From Spongilla lacustris (taxonomy: Eukaryota; Porifera; Demospongiae; Spongillida; Spongillidae), in contig OX442435.1 in NCBI GenBank assembly GCA_949361645.1, forward strand, positions 4,264,220-4,328,219: a stretch of 64,000 nucleotides of DNA. The letters run 5' to 3'. Shown here in pieces: positions 36,920 to 50,059 of this stretch (positions are counted from its first letter, which is position 1; each line of letters starts with the position of its first letter). Under the pieces are notes generated by a model that saw only the letters and a list, made by a program, of their open reading frames with translations, did not search any database and was not told the origin of the DNA. Made by a program: the position numbers and the translations under genes.

Positions 36920-37707
36920 TCCGGCAATTATTGGTTAAATGTTGGAAAATGTATTTGGAAGTCCACGGAAATACGCATTGTTTAAATTAAACAGGAGCAT
37001 TTTTGTATCTGTTACTGATTTTACTCACCTTAACCAACTTTAGTCTTATTCTATTCATATTGCTATTTATACGGATACTGCACTGTTTGATTTCACTATA
37101 ATGAAAGTCTTATTAAACACGCATTAATACAAATAATAACTTATGCACATCATGACATGATGTCGGAATGTCGTCGGGATTATGGGATCAGCCATATTGA
37201 GTTAAGTAAACAATATACTTACCATTCTAAATATGCCGACACAATACTGGACACATATGCCGTTCGAAAAAATGCATCCACATGCACTAATTAGTCGAGT
37301 GCATAAGCTCTGTATTCAAAGTATGACTCATTGAGCAATTTCTATATATCACACTTGTATGCACCATTGTAATACTTACTAAGAGCTGTTTTTTCTTTAC
37401 TTTTGTGTTTTGATTACTGCTTTTATTATAGAGAGATATTAATATTATTGGCATAAAGACTTATATCAACTCATGCAAAACATTAATTGCTCAAACAACC
37501 ACCCTACAAATTCTTTTTAAAATGGCCAATGGACTAAAATAGATGCAAATTGACATGAAGAATTTTGCTCTTTTATCACAAAATCAACTGGTAGGGGAAA
37601 CTGCCTAGCTTCCTTGCATTTTCCTCTCATCTTCATAACACTCTACTACCACTGCCAATGGTAGCTGTTAACAATAAAACCATGTGTGCATTCACCACAT
37701 ATGAAGA

Positions 37708-38327
37708 CTATAAATGTATGTAACCCATTGTAGGAGTATTCCGTTTGTTGGTGACTCCATCAGTCAGAAGTTGCACCGGGTAGGTATCAGCAGTGCAATC
37801 CACAAATAGTTCATCGTACACTGGTCGACTATTATCATGTAGTTCACTGTTTTTATCTACATCATTTCCATTACACAGATCATGAGTTTCATTGAATTGA
37901 GGTTGATTGGATGGATTTGAAATTTCATTTTCAGTTGGCACACAAGGCAGTTCACTTTGTTCGACACATTCTTTGTTGATAAAAGTATGTTGGCCTGCCT
38001 CTTCATCCAATCTGCAATTTGCTTTTGTGATGTCATCCTCTGTATGTAAAGCTACAACTGGCAATGGAGCTGTATTTGGCTCATGAATGGAGTGTAAATC
38101 ACTGCATCTTACTACCAGTTGATGTTTGCAAATGATACCAAATTCATTGCTACAACCATCTCGTGTAGCAACTGAATGGGAGTTATTGCAATGATTCGTA
38201 GAGTCTAGTTCTATGGGTACAGTATCAGTGCCACAACTTGTAAGGCATATTGGAGTAGACCATTCCAGGTTATCCAAATGTGAAGCAACAGATGTGATGC
38301 TTGGAATTGGTGACCTAGTTTCATGTT
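37708..38327 (-). CDS. Cytoplasmic-tail exon of receptor gene A
   Basis: Acceptor GATTGCAG before 38327, then an open frame to the stop at 37708. It begins HETRSPIPS, contains the motif LDNLEWSTPI, is hydrophilic and rich in Asn, Asp, Glu and Thr, and ends TPTMGYIHL. The same LDxLEWxTPI start and MGYI end occur in gene B's tail. MGYI is a possible YxxΦ or SH2-type site. Confidence 0.65.
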
Positions 38328-41300
38328 CTGCAATCTATAGAATCGTAAATGACTTAAATTCTAAAATCAGAGCCTTATGTCAGCTTACCACCATGTTGAG
38401 CTTAATGATGGCTGATTTGATCTTGTGTTTAGACTGTCTGTTGGTGATGGAAATGACCAAATATAAATATTTACCCAAGAAAAATATTCAGAACAATTTG
38501 CTATGATATTAATGTCTATTGTCCTGAATGTCCACCTGGGGGTACAATTGGACACCCGGGTGGACAGCAAAAAATGTTTTTGCTGTTTGGTCATAGAAGG
38601 GACCTAGTTGCATTTAACGGTGCTGGCTTACTGAACAAGTCTTTTCAGGATCGGGCCGAGATAAGTAAGGCTTAAATCCTTTTCGTACTCGTAAAATGAT
38701 CTGTGCTAGTGGACCTATCCATTACGCTCCTACCGATCCGCACGGAGTGTAATGGATAGGTTCGCTAGCACGGTTCGTTCTACATGTACCACAAGGATTT
38801 AAGCCTTGCTTATCGCGGCCCAATCCTGAAAAGACTTGTACTATAAGCTAGTACCGTTAAATGCCACAGGTCCCTTCCGTGACCGAACGGCAAAAACTTT
38901 TTTTTGCTGTCCACCCGGGTATACAATTGTACCCCCGGGTGGACATTCAGGACAATAGACATTAAAGATACAATAATGATTAACTGATGGTTTTTGATAA
39001 TTGCATGCTACAATTAGGATAGCGGCATGCTTCTAACTTAAAGCAAATGGATTGATTTAACATTTACACAGATACTTTAATATTTACACAGAAGTAATGG
39101 GTTTAAGTAGTATGTAGTTTGTGCATTTTATACTACAATGTCTGAACAGTTTCCCCAGCATTCAAATACTACTTCAAGGGAGATAGTATTGTGACCTAGG
39201 AAAAAAATGCTAGCATTGAATGCCTTGAATATGATTGCGTATCTCTTATAGGTACACAAAAAATGCTGTGTACACCTGTTTCATACATGATATCTCCATG
39301 CATAGTTGAAATCAATGAAACCGATGATGTTTAGGTATCAAACACATTTCAAAAGGAGTTCTACCATTGGCTAATGTGTTCTGCAATTACTCATATACAA
39401 TGCCTAAGAATGTGAAATGTGGAAGGAACTTCTAGATGATGCTTAAGGCAATGTTTATGCAATAATAATTGCAGCTGGTCAATTAATACAGCAGTGCCTT
39501 CAATTTCAACCTATGTTGCTTGCCTCCAGGAGGAGTTCACAGCAGCATGATGCCCCTAGAACTGATAGTGACATCAGCAGAGGCAAAAGTGAGGATAAGA
39601 ATTTTGCATGGCAGAAACCAAACTACATTGGAGTAGGAGTTTGGTATCCACCGCAATGAATGCAAATGGTTATGGTCTATGTTTTTTTTACTAGAGCTAA
39701 AGGATGCGTAATATATGCATATCTGTCATGTTTGTGATGGATTATATGCGAGCTGGTGAGTATAAGCAACGCTTCGTTACCATTTTAAAACGCTTGATCG
39801 AAAACCACGCCCATGAAGCCAATCCTACATAGGACCCACTACCGTGGGTCCTGATCTTGCAATGTCTGATGCAATGAAAATTGATATGTTGGGCCATGTG
39901 TTTGAAATTTTTTAGCTAATGGATTTTTTCCGATGCTACATTAGGAGCTTTCAATTGTTGTTACTGGCATAGAAAATATCTTTGTCCAACATGTTGGACA
40001 GTGCAAGCAGTATCTATACCTCAATTACAATACATTGGAGGAAACATAAATGTAGTGAATGATTCAGAGGTGAAAAGTATAATAAAGAGGGAATTTTTGA
40101 GCCGAGCTATCCAAGTGAAGCAAAGCAGCATTACAGGAAAAAAAATATTTCAATTCATGTGTTTGTGTTTGGTGTACTGTATTGTACATACATATACATC
40201 ACACATAATAATTAATATCATAATTGTGTTCAATTCAGTAATCGTTAGTATTGATTATCATTCTAGCCACAACGATTAGACCAGGCAGCATCTTTTCACT
40301 AGTGACATCACCCTCTCTCCAGTAAATGAATTTTTTATTTCACAAATCACGTTTAGTCAAACTGACTTTAGTTATGCCAGCCAAGTAATGCCACTTCTGA
40401 AGAAAGTGCATCTAAACAATAAGATGGTATTGTACATACACAAGAATTTAGTTAATGGTATTGAAGTCCTCAATGAGTTACGATCAGCATTATAATTTCT
40501 GACAGAGTAAAGAAAACTTTGAAGCTTAACAATGGACATGATTTAATATGTGTGTGCGTTTTTATCACTCTGAACCGTGTTGCAAATCATGTTAAAAATT
40601 TACTTTATGGAGTATATATGATTACTTTGCTGATTTGGTGATCATGATGCAGGGCTGGGAAGATGTTGGTTAGGCTAGCGTCCCCTGAACCTTAGCTGAC
40701 ATCACATACTTTGTACCATTACATCAAGAGCCTGATGCGCTTCCCTTAGCCTTGTACACAGGTAAAAATACAGGCAAAAAAATTTCAATACGAAAGTTTG
40801 AACAGCTGGATATGGAGGATGCAATGGAATAAAGAACTAGATAATTTCACAGTTCATCAACTCTTGAGTTCATCCAACCCTTGAATGTATGTCCTGAAGA
40901 AAATGTGTGTCAAGTGATTTATGGAGATGGCAGAAAACATTACTATAGCCTAGGGTATAGAATGGATTAATGTGTTCAGAAATGATTGTGGTGGGATAAC
41001 AGGGCTGCTGCAACCAGTCCAGTCAGTCAGGCCATGGCCAGACCAGCTTTTGCTGACTGAAAAATGTTAGTTAATTTAAACACACATTTCTCATGCACCT
41101 AGGAGGGTGTGGTCAATAAAAAGTAGATCCTGAATCTGGGGTGTTCTAATCCACGAGGTTACCCAGCTGTTGGCAGTGCACCAAATCAGCCTCCATGGTG
41201 AACAAGCCTTTAATTCTAAATGGTTTACAAAGTGGCGTTGGCTGCATTATGACAGCTCTCATAACTGAGTGTACTGCTTTACCTGTGATAGCGATATAGC

Positions 41301-44300
41301 CGCTGGAAAGTACAGCTTACAGGGTGGAAAAGTTAAAGAATCAGCTCTTGTTAAGACAGGGTACCAGATACAAGTCTAATATACTAAATATAGTAGTTAG
41401 CATTACTACAATGTAATACTATAATTACTGCATTACATATAAAATCTCTTAAGGATATAATAACATTAAGGTCTGACATGCACTCCAAACTTCTTTCCCA
41501 TCATAAAATATGGTGCTGCATATCAAAACAATTGCTCATGTATGATGTATAATATTTCATGCCTTGAGGTAATTACAACCACAATTCACAAAGCAACAAA
41601 AGGATCGCCATGCTCTAAGGTTTTTCTAATCATATGCAATGACACATCATTTCCTGATTCACATCGCACAGCAATGGATAAGTCACAAAATCAGCAATTT
41701 CATATCTGAAGTTTATAAGCATGGATACACTTAATATAGTTACCTTTTTGCAATCACAGTTGGCAATAATGTAAGTACAGCAATCAATGGAATGGCAGCA
41801 ATTGTGACCAAAGGCATTAAAGAACCTGCATGTAAATAAGTCCTGATATGACACTAAGAAGTTGGCTGAATATATATTCATGACAATGCACTCTACCATG
41901 CAAATCAGATAATCGTATACACATAATGTGCAGGTAGTAAGAACTGAGCTAAAACATGTAACTTTAATGAATACAGGTTACTTGAAATTAAGGCACATAC
42001 TATATATAAACACATGGCAGTATGGTACATGTTCAATTTTAGTCTTTCTACACAGCCATCTCTGAGCTCTTATCTTCTACTTACCATTGAACCAAAAATG
42101 TTTCTATGAACTTAAAAATGTTTTGGTTTAGTTTGTCTATTCGATGGACATGTCACCAAGGTATCCTAATATTTCCTTTTAAAGTTGGTTCATCCAGATT
42201 AATGTTAGCTCTGCTCAAATTTTTTAAAACCACGCCTTAAAACCACCTCTAAAGAGTCAATGCAAAAGCAGTGTTCAGACTAATAATATGTTAGTTAAAC
42301 AGGAATTGAATTCAAATGCATTCCTTATAAGCCTACAAAAATGCAATCTAAGGGTGACATCTGCGAGTTGCAGCAGTTACATTACTTAATGTTGTCGTCA
42401 GGAATGTAGCAGGCTGGCTCATTATGACTGTAGACATGCATGTAGTATAGTGAGAGGTAGTGAATGCCCACCTTGATGACTGGCTGAAATTTCTGGAAAT
42501 GTTTGACTTGATAGAGATGGTGGCAATGATGATGATGGCAATGTTGAAAATGATGGGGACGCTTCTTTTGTCAAACCTAAATAAATACAATGTCTTCCTA
42601 ACTCACAAACTTCTTAGACACCACTATTACATGGATACTATCAACATGTGTATACCATGCATTATTAATGTATCTGATGATATTCTGCTCTACAATTCAA
42701 GGTGATTGTGATTTGATCAATCAGATCTATTGACTGTCGTTGACATGAAGCCTGGGTTATTAAAACAATCAGATGGCTGTACACAGAAGACTGTGGAATC
42801 CAAAAAGGTGTAAGTAAAAAATAGTGTCCTACAATCAAGGAAGTGCATAAAAATTTACTTAAGCAAGGTAGCTGATAACTGTTGATTGTAGCAAAAGCTT
42901 CCACAATTGTGGAAATAAATTATTGTATACTCAAAGCAAAAAACTGAATTTGCTAAATCTAATTTTAAAAATAGAATTTATATCAATACACACTTGAGCA
43001 GTACCACCTCAAGGTTCCTTTCATCCAAATTCTGATCTTGTTCATGTAAAGGTAACCTATAGAACTCTCTTGTTACCTGCTTAACTCATAGGGCCATCTT
43101 CACCAGAGTATAATAACTAATCCATCCTCTAAGCACTTCTTATCTGAGAAACTTATAACCGAGGCTTATCTTCAATTCATAGAGAGCCTGACAGTGACAA
43201 GAACCCAGTTAGATTTAGTTTTAGCTAAGAATTTCACCTACATCAAATAGGTTTTAAAGATTGTTTGAACAAGCACAATTAGAATATGATGATTGAGAAT
43301 TATAATGCCACAATTTCAATAGGACAGCTTTAGATGTACATGATGGAAGAGGTGGGAAAGTAAAAAATCAACCAATGTTATTGGGATCCATCATTCAGTC
43401 AGCCATAGGTACATGACATACAAAACCTGCTAAAACACTATACCTACCTGGTTCTACAGCAGATGTTTGAGATGTGATCACATTATGGTGTCCAGCCATT
43501 TCCATGGTCACACTGGGTGAACCTAGCAATTAATTGATTGATTATCAGTCTTTAAAAAAATTATGTACAAAGTAGAAGTAGGTGCAAATAACAACATAAT
43601 GCATTTTGACTACACAGATGAACAATGTTTAGTGAAATTCGTAGGCCCATGAACTTACTGTAAATTAAAGTTGTTGTGTCGATTGATGATAGAACGGAAG
43701 ATGCTATAAAACAAACCAAATTAGTTAAACATTCATACAGTAAGTACACCGCACCATACCATTCATGTAAATCCAAGCTTGAAGGGAGATATTTCGTAAA
43801 CTGTTACCACAAGTCAGTATAGAGTGCATCATTGTATCGTCAAACAGCAAGTTTGTATTCCCAACAATAAGTGATCCTTTTGAATCATTTGAATGAGCTA
43901 ATAATGCACCATTGGAGGTCCACGTATCACAAATTTCACCACCAGGTAGTTCACATGAAAAGCAAGCTATACTATGGCTTGAAATGGTGAGGTTTTGAAC
44001 ACCCGGTGCAATAATGTAATGAACATCGGCACAATTCTGAACTGAAAAAGTAGATGGCAAAACAATTGCAATGTCATCAATGCAACAGGGATAGAGTTCT
44101 TACTGAATGAAAAATTAAGTGAGCGTAGGGTATAATAAACTCCTTGCTTCGTTTCTGAAGTAATTTGATAATTCCAACAAATGGTACAGGTAGTGTTTAT
44201 TGAAGCAGTCGTTATGTCCAGTAATGCCAAGTATCCAGTAAAATTAGCTGAGTAGAGCTGTAATAAAAATTGTAGCATATCATGATATTTATCCATGGCA

Positions 44301-47300
44301 TTCAGATTATTTTGGATGATGCAATTTAGCTCACAATGATAATATATATAATTGGGAAATACTATCTGTATGCATTGGCCATTAGTGTAAAATAATAACA
44401 AATACAAATCTGCATGGTCATGTTTACAAGTCAAAGAAAGCTGCATGTACATGTAACTACATTATAGTACACATTTGTAATTGAGTACAGCATGTGATAG
44501 ATCAAAAATGTGTAGTGCAGCATGGAATAGACACAACCATTTTTGTCATTGCATTTAGAACTTCTGTTAATACTAGTGTTCTGGTCTTGAATCATTCAAA
44601 CTGAACACCGAAGCAGATGTGCTAAACAATTCGTGATTCCTGCCATATTCAACTATTGTGTGCAAGTTGTCCTTCCATGTGAAGTCTTGGCACATTATTA
44701 GTCATATAAATTGGAGGACCGAGTGGAATCTGTAAGTAGCCAGCAGATGGAGTCCAGCGTGCAGTTAGCACAGCTAATTGAAATTTCATTAGTAATATTA
44801 GTTCCGAGTGAATTAATTGATCCATACATGTTAATTTAGCAGTACTACTGCAAGTTGCAGATCTAGGCACAGTTGGCAAATTGAATTCCATATGGAGGAC
44901 TCTATATGCACTTCAGCTGGCATTGTCTCACCCCATCTTGGCACCTTTAGGAATTTTTATTTAGACGCATCACTTTGAAGGTGCTAGGATGGATAACAGC
45001 CTATGATTAACACACTTAAAAGTCTGCCACAGAGCCGCAACATGCTGAATGACTGTGGTGGTATTGATTGGACTACATGTACGCAGCCTGTATTAAAAAA
45101 CCAGACATAAACACTGACTGCATTTAGACTTTTTAATGGTAAGATTCCAATTATTGTGCAAAGATCATTCACAATGGGCAACTTCCCTAAGACAAGTTGA
45201 TTAAAAAACACTACTTAAGGATTTAGGCTGTTTTGATTTTAGCCGAAACATGAAACAATATATATTTAAGATACTGCCAAATTTAACAGACAACATAGAG
45301 TTGCAGAGTTGAAATCAAAAGAAAAAAAGAACTGTACACCCAAGTGGAGAGTTCACTGCAATGGTTAAAATTCAGAACAATAGACATTACTCGTTTGTCT
45401 ACCCTATTTAAATGATTGAAGAAAGTAGAATAAGAAAGAATGTAATTATTTTCCAGCTTTGACGTTGAGAATATGCCAGTTCAAATCGATTGTGTTTAAT
45501 TGTGTATTCAATATGAGTTAACGAATAAACTCAGACAATGGTATTGAGTGCTATGAGCAGTTTGAATGGTAAACCAGCAATGTTCAACATCAACTGTGAT
45601 GACCCTGCATAGGAAGTATTTCTCTTAACCATATCTGTACATTCATGCAACATAACAGTGGTTGCTAACAGTAATTCATAAATGTGTAAAAGTGGGGTTG
45701 TAGCTAAAATGTTGACTTTCACCCTAAACCAACTGATGAAAATACTGTAGCCCTATGTTCTTAGGTCATTCATATAGCATTCCTATCTAGACTAAATGGG
45801 TGGCATAGTTCATTCCAGAAGCCTGACTTTGGCCATTACATTAAACCGTTGCTCAAAGTTACTTTGGTGCTGTAGGTTATGACAGGCTCACACATAGGAT
45901 TTGACCTAGAGCACATGTATATAAAGAATGGCATTAAAAAGTGACCCATTTCTAACAAGACTACTGATGATCGTATTGTTTAGCTTGTTGTTACTGTTTA
46001 TTGTTTGAGCTGCAAAACCGTGCGGTTGTAGAGAACAAAAGGGGTCTGCCTGTACTCGTACCCAGCACCAAATTTCTCCACTTTCTTCTTCTCCTTCTTA
46101 CTTGGGTTAGGAAAACAAAACTTATATCAACGGGACTTTGGTGATGAAATAGTGTGCATTCGTTAGGAGGCTGTATAGACATTCAGCACACATAAACAAT
46201 AATGTGTTTTAAATGCAAATTATATAATATTAGGCTGTTTTTTCTTTCCAATAACACAAATAGTGGCTTTATTTTAGAAGATGTATTATTTCAAATTTAA
46301 AAGATAATTTTCATCCTACAGATGCAGACAAAGTAACAACTAAAAAAAACAACAATAAGAAATGTACTGTACAAAAACAAACATTCACTGTTAACAAACT
46401 GTGCTAAAATTGAAATAACTCGTACCTTCGGTAAATGCAATGCTAAAGTGCTTCCCTCCTTGTGATATCACTTATAAAGTACATCCAAACATTCAACTCC
46501 CTTCTTAGCAAACATATGCAGTTTCAAAGCGTTAAAAACTGCATTTTCTTCCCAGTACTATTCTTAATTGCAATGGAACTCACATTTTTTGTAGTGAGCG
46601 CATAAGAGCATTGGTACATAACGAAAATTTGCAATTGTACATTAGGCAATTGAAGCTGTTGGAAGTTCCACGTCAGCAGAAGTGTTGACCCAGCAATCAA
46701 AAGCGATGCATTGTTTGATATAGCAGTGCTAGCTGCAGCTAGTATTGATACAAGAATATAATAAATGTGAGCAATACACAAAAGTATGGGAATAGCAAAT
46801 AATTTCAGCTATTTCATCACTCAAATAATTTGAAATGATGAAGACCACCTAAATGTATTGCAGTGGAAACTCAATACCATAAAAATTTCCAAATTTGAAT
46901 GTACATTTATCTTTTATTCACAAAATGAAATGTTATTGAAATTTAAAAAATCTGTTTAACTAAATCTAAATTTAAGTAATATGTAGAGCAAAGGAACCGA
47001 ATGTGGAACACAACCCTATTAAAGAACACTAAATCTCATTACAATTTTTAATCAACAGTCACGTGTTTACAATGAATTAACTCTTAAGACCCTTCTGTAA
47101 GTCCGTAATACATTAGTTCACGATGTTATTTATACTAGACATTTACGAAAATGCTAATGCGTGCTACATGTACATGATGCCTAGCGTATGATAGGACACA
47201 GTTTTTAATTTGGCTCTCACCTGCATGCCTGTAGTTTATCGCTACTTCGCCGGTACGCGTTAAGAAGTTGATTGATTGAAGATGCAATCTCGTGGAATGA

Positions 47301-47565
47301 GCCCTTTTTGGCTAATAGCCATGCTAGCGACCCGGCCATAATTACCATGCAGTTAATTGCATAGCTCTCCGTGCATAATTTCTTTATTCAGTGGGTGGCA
47401 AACCCATGCAGCTGAGTTTTTATATAACATACCTTTGATGTGGTTGTTCCTAATTGGGTACCTTTGCCATACATTGAGGTATGTTTGCCAAAAAGTGAGT
47501 TTTCAGTACCAGGATTCATGAAACATTTCCAATGGTTACTACAGTTGTAATCGCCATTAAATTTT
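37708..47565 (-). CDS. Predicted single-pass membrane protein with Ig-like ectodomain (receptor gene A)
   Basis: Exons that join in phase: 44104-44409 and 43760-44041 (Ig-like), 43659-43703, 43448-43522, 42472-42576 (Ser/Pro/Thr-rich stalk, SPSFSTLPSSSLPPSLSSQ), 41744-41825 (transmembrane, MPLVTIAAIPLIAVLTLLP), and the last exon 37708-38327 (cytoplasmic tail). The extracellular exons are all phase 1-1. The Ig-like exon 43760-44041 has the B-strand Cys (SIACFSC), the C-strand Trp in CDTWTSNGALL, GSLIVGNTNLLFDD and an F-strand Cys (SILTC). Weaker candidate exons are 46584-46738 and 47433-47565; a Cys-rich block at 44700-44870 looks broken. The exon between TM and tail was not found, and neither signal peptide nor start codon is identified. 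Likely a surface adhesion or recognition protein. Gene B is a paralogue. Confidence 0.6.
38509..38965. mobile_element. TTAA-flanked foldback element, copy 2 (457 bp)
   Basis: Same family and exact length as 9595-10051: TTAATGTCTATTGTCCTGAA at the left, inverted at the right. It is inserted in the intron of receptor gene A immediately upstream (in coding direction) of the tail exon. The interval 38966-41743 otherwise shows only AT-rich intron-like sequence and one unconvincing plus-strand frame at 40001. Confidence 0.88.
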
Positions 47566-47779
47566 CTATCCAACAGTGCTAGAATTATCTATCCAGCATG
47601 CATAGTCTGTCAACATTAGCCAAGGTAAGTCGCGGTTGTTCATTAATAGGTTCCCTTGCTCTATCAGCAAGTTCAATCGATTTCAATTCTTCAGGGCACT
47701 GTTTCAAAGTACATTTGAATTTTCTCAATGAATTCAAAGAACACAATAGAATATAAATATTTAAAACATATACTAATAT

Positions 47780-47855
47780 GGGACAGTGTCCAGCAAAATC
47801 GGGCTTGTGGGGTTATAATTTTATCACTATAAAAATAGCACGTTGTACTAAACAG
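47780..47855. mobile_element. End fragment of the 0.8-kb foldback family
   Basis: GGGACAGTGTCCAGCAAAAT followed by CGGGCTTGTGGGGTTATAAT and a GCACGTTGTACTAAACA stretch match the left end of 57828-58626, then the match stops. Confidence 0.8.
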
Positions 47856-48499
47856 TCACTAGAGCATTGATAGGGTCATGTGTGCCACATATTGTTGCAA
47901 CAACTCATACTTTTATGTAGGTTTATGGGGGGAGGGGGAAGGGGGGTGAAGTGAACTGGCAATTCTCAACCATTTAAAACATTGTAATGGACCTTTTCAT
48001 TTAAGGTCCTGGAATGTTTGTGCATTAACATGACGTTACATCCGGAGTAGGCTACATCCGCCGAATGCGTTTTTCAGTTCCTTGTTACAGTGGTAGCTTG
48101 TCACGAATACTTTTTTATGTGAGAAGAAGAGCACTATTGCTTCCTGGAATCTACCATCCTATCCATTCGCCTGCGTAGGTGTGAAAGTGCGCACTTTTAG
48201 AATGCCATGGAGTGGCTCATTTAGTTATGCTCCGGGTATATCGTCGTTTGTTAGTTCAACCAAAGTGCTGGGTTTTTCGCTAATGCACTCACTAGACGCC
48301 ATCCTTCGGAAACTTTGAACGTGAATGCCAAGCATGATCACAGCATGTACCTGGAGGGGTCCTCCATACTGCATTCATCATGATTCATTTTTACCTCAAA
48401 TCTCAAAGAGTTTGAAGCCAACACATGCTGGACACCATAGCCAAACGTGCGAAGAATGTACTCCGGATGTTGACGTCACGTGTAATCAACACTAATTGC

Positions 48500-50020
48500 A
48501 TTCCTTGCACCCTTAATGAAAAGGTTCATTGATGTGGGTTACAAATTCCTGTTCTAGGAGATAAACATGTCGGTGGTGCATTAGAGAAGGAATCCAACCC
48601 AACGCTGTTCCCTTTTATACATTCTGTGTATTCTTCCCCTTCCCTCCTTTTCTGGGATCCAGTCTTCAGAAGGAGTTCATCAAGGAGACCCTTTGGGATC
48701 TGTACTTTTCCGCCTCTCAATCCACCATGTTGTTTGTCACCTGAAGTCACAATTATGCATAGGCTACATACATGATTTAACTGTTGGAGGCACATTGGAA
48801 GATGCTCAGCATGATGTTGATCTTATTGAAGATGAGGCTTGAGATCTGGGGCTCCATAGAAAAATACCGACGATCTTTCTTCCAGGTCCTCCATCTTTGC
48901 TCTAATGCATGATGCCCTTGTGGTTGAACCTCAGAATGCCACACTCTTGGATTCTCCTCTTGGAGATGCTGAATCCACTTCTTTGTCCACCCGAGACAAG
49001 ACAGACCTCTTGAAGGTCATGGGGGAGAGATCGAAATACCTTTGCACTCATGACAGCCTCTTACTGCTCCGTAATGCATTTGCAATTCCAAAATTGATGT
49101 ACTATTAAGGACATCACCCTGTTTTCTGTCATCCAGTCTCCAACTTTACGACAAGGAACTGCAGAGCGTATTATGTTCAATAACAAACACCATTCTAGAT
49201 GATCGTGAATGGTTGCAAGCTTCACTCCCTGTAAAGTCTGGCGGCCTTGGGATAAGGACTGCTGGTTCACCTTGCTCCATCAACGTACTTAGCCTCATTT
49301 GCGGGTAGTAAAGAACTCACCTTTACCATTCTACCACCTCTCTCCCTTTGGGGATTCTGCCATCCCTCAATGGTCAAAGATGACAATGACTCACACCCCT
49401 TTGGCCCAAGTTCCCACTGACAGAAATCATGGGATCTACCGAGGGTTTCTTCCATTGCAGCCTAACTCCTGGCCACTGCCGCTGATCCTTTGTCCAAGGG
49501 AAGGCTTTTATCTGCCTCTAAAAAGGAATCTGGTGCCTGGTTGCACACCTTATCAGATACATCCCTGGGCCTTTACATGGATGATAACACTATCCACATA
49601 GCCATTGACCTTCGTCTGGGGGCCCCATTTTGCATCCCTCACCTTTGCCACCACTGTGGATCAAATGTGGACTCACTTGGGCATGCATGGGCTCAGTTGT
49701 CGTTTTAGTGCTGCCCACCACTTCTGCCATGCCATGCTGAATTACATTCTGCACAGGGCCTTGTCTTCTGCCAATGTTCCTTCTTGGCTAGAGCCCACTG
49801 GTCTTGATGGAGCAGATGGTAAGCATCCCGATGGAATCACCATGGTACCATGGTGGAATGGCAGATTTTTTGTTTGGGATGCAACCGGTGTAGACACTTT
49901 TGCCACTTCCCATCTATCCATGACAGCTGAAGTATATGCAGCAGAAAACCAGGTGGAGCAGACCAAGATCAAGAAGTACAGTTACCTCACCTCCCATGCA
50001 AGACACATTTCAAGCTTGAC
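48500..50020 (+). pseudogene. Broken LINE with restriction-like endonuclease C-terminus
   Basis: Plus-strand blocks in different frames appear in the family order: HDSLLLLRNAFAIPKLMYY (about 49050), SKGRLLSASKKESGAWLHTL (about 49490), RLGAPFCIPHLCHHCGSNVD (zinc knuckle, 49610-49680), PTGLDGADGKHPDGITMVPW (49800-49850), FFVWDATGVDTFATSHL (about 49870). Stops and frame changes every 100-300 bp show it is dead. It belongs to a different subfamily from fragments A-C and abuts a Gypsy fragment. Confidence 0.75.
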
Positions 50021-50059
50021 ACCAGTGCTAACTCCTCTAAGTGTGTACAAGCAGTTGAA

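Noticed and set aside
40001..40279. Plus frame in the large intron of receptor gene A
   Set aside because: No ATG-led domain or homology recognised; AT-rich intron-like continuation.
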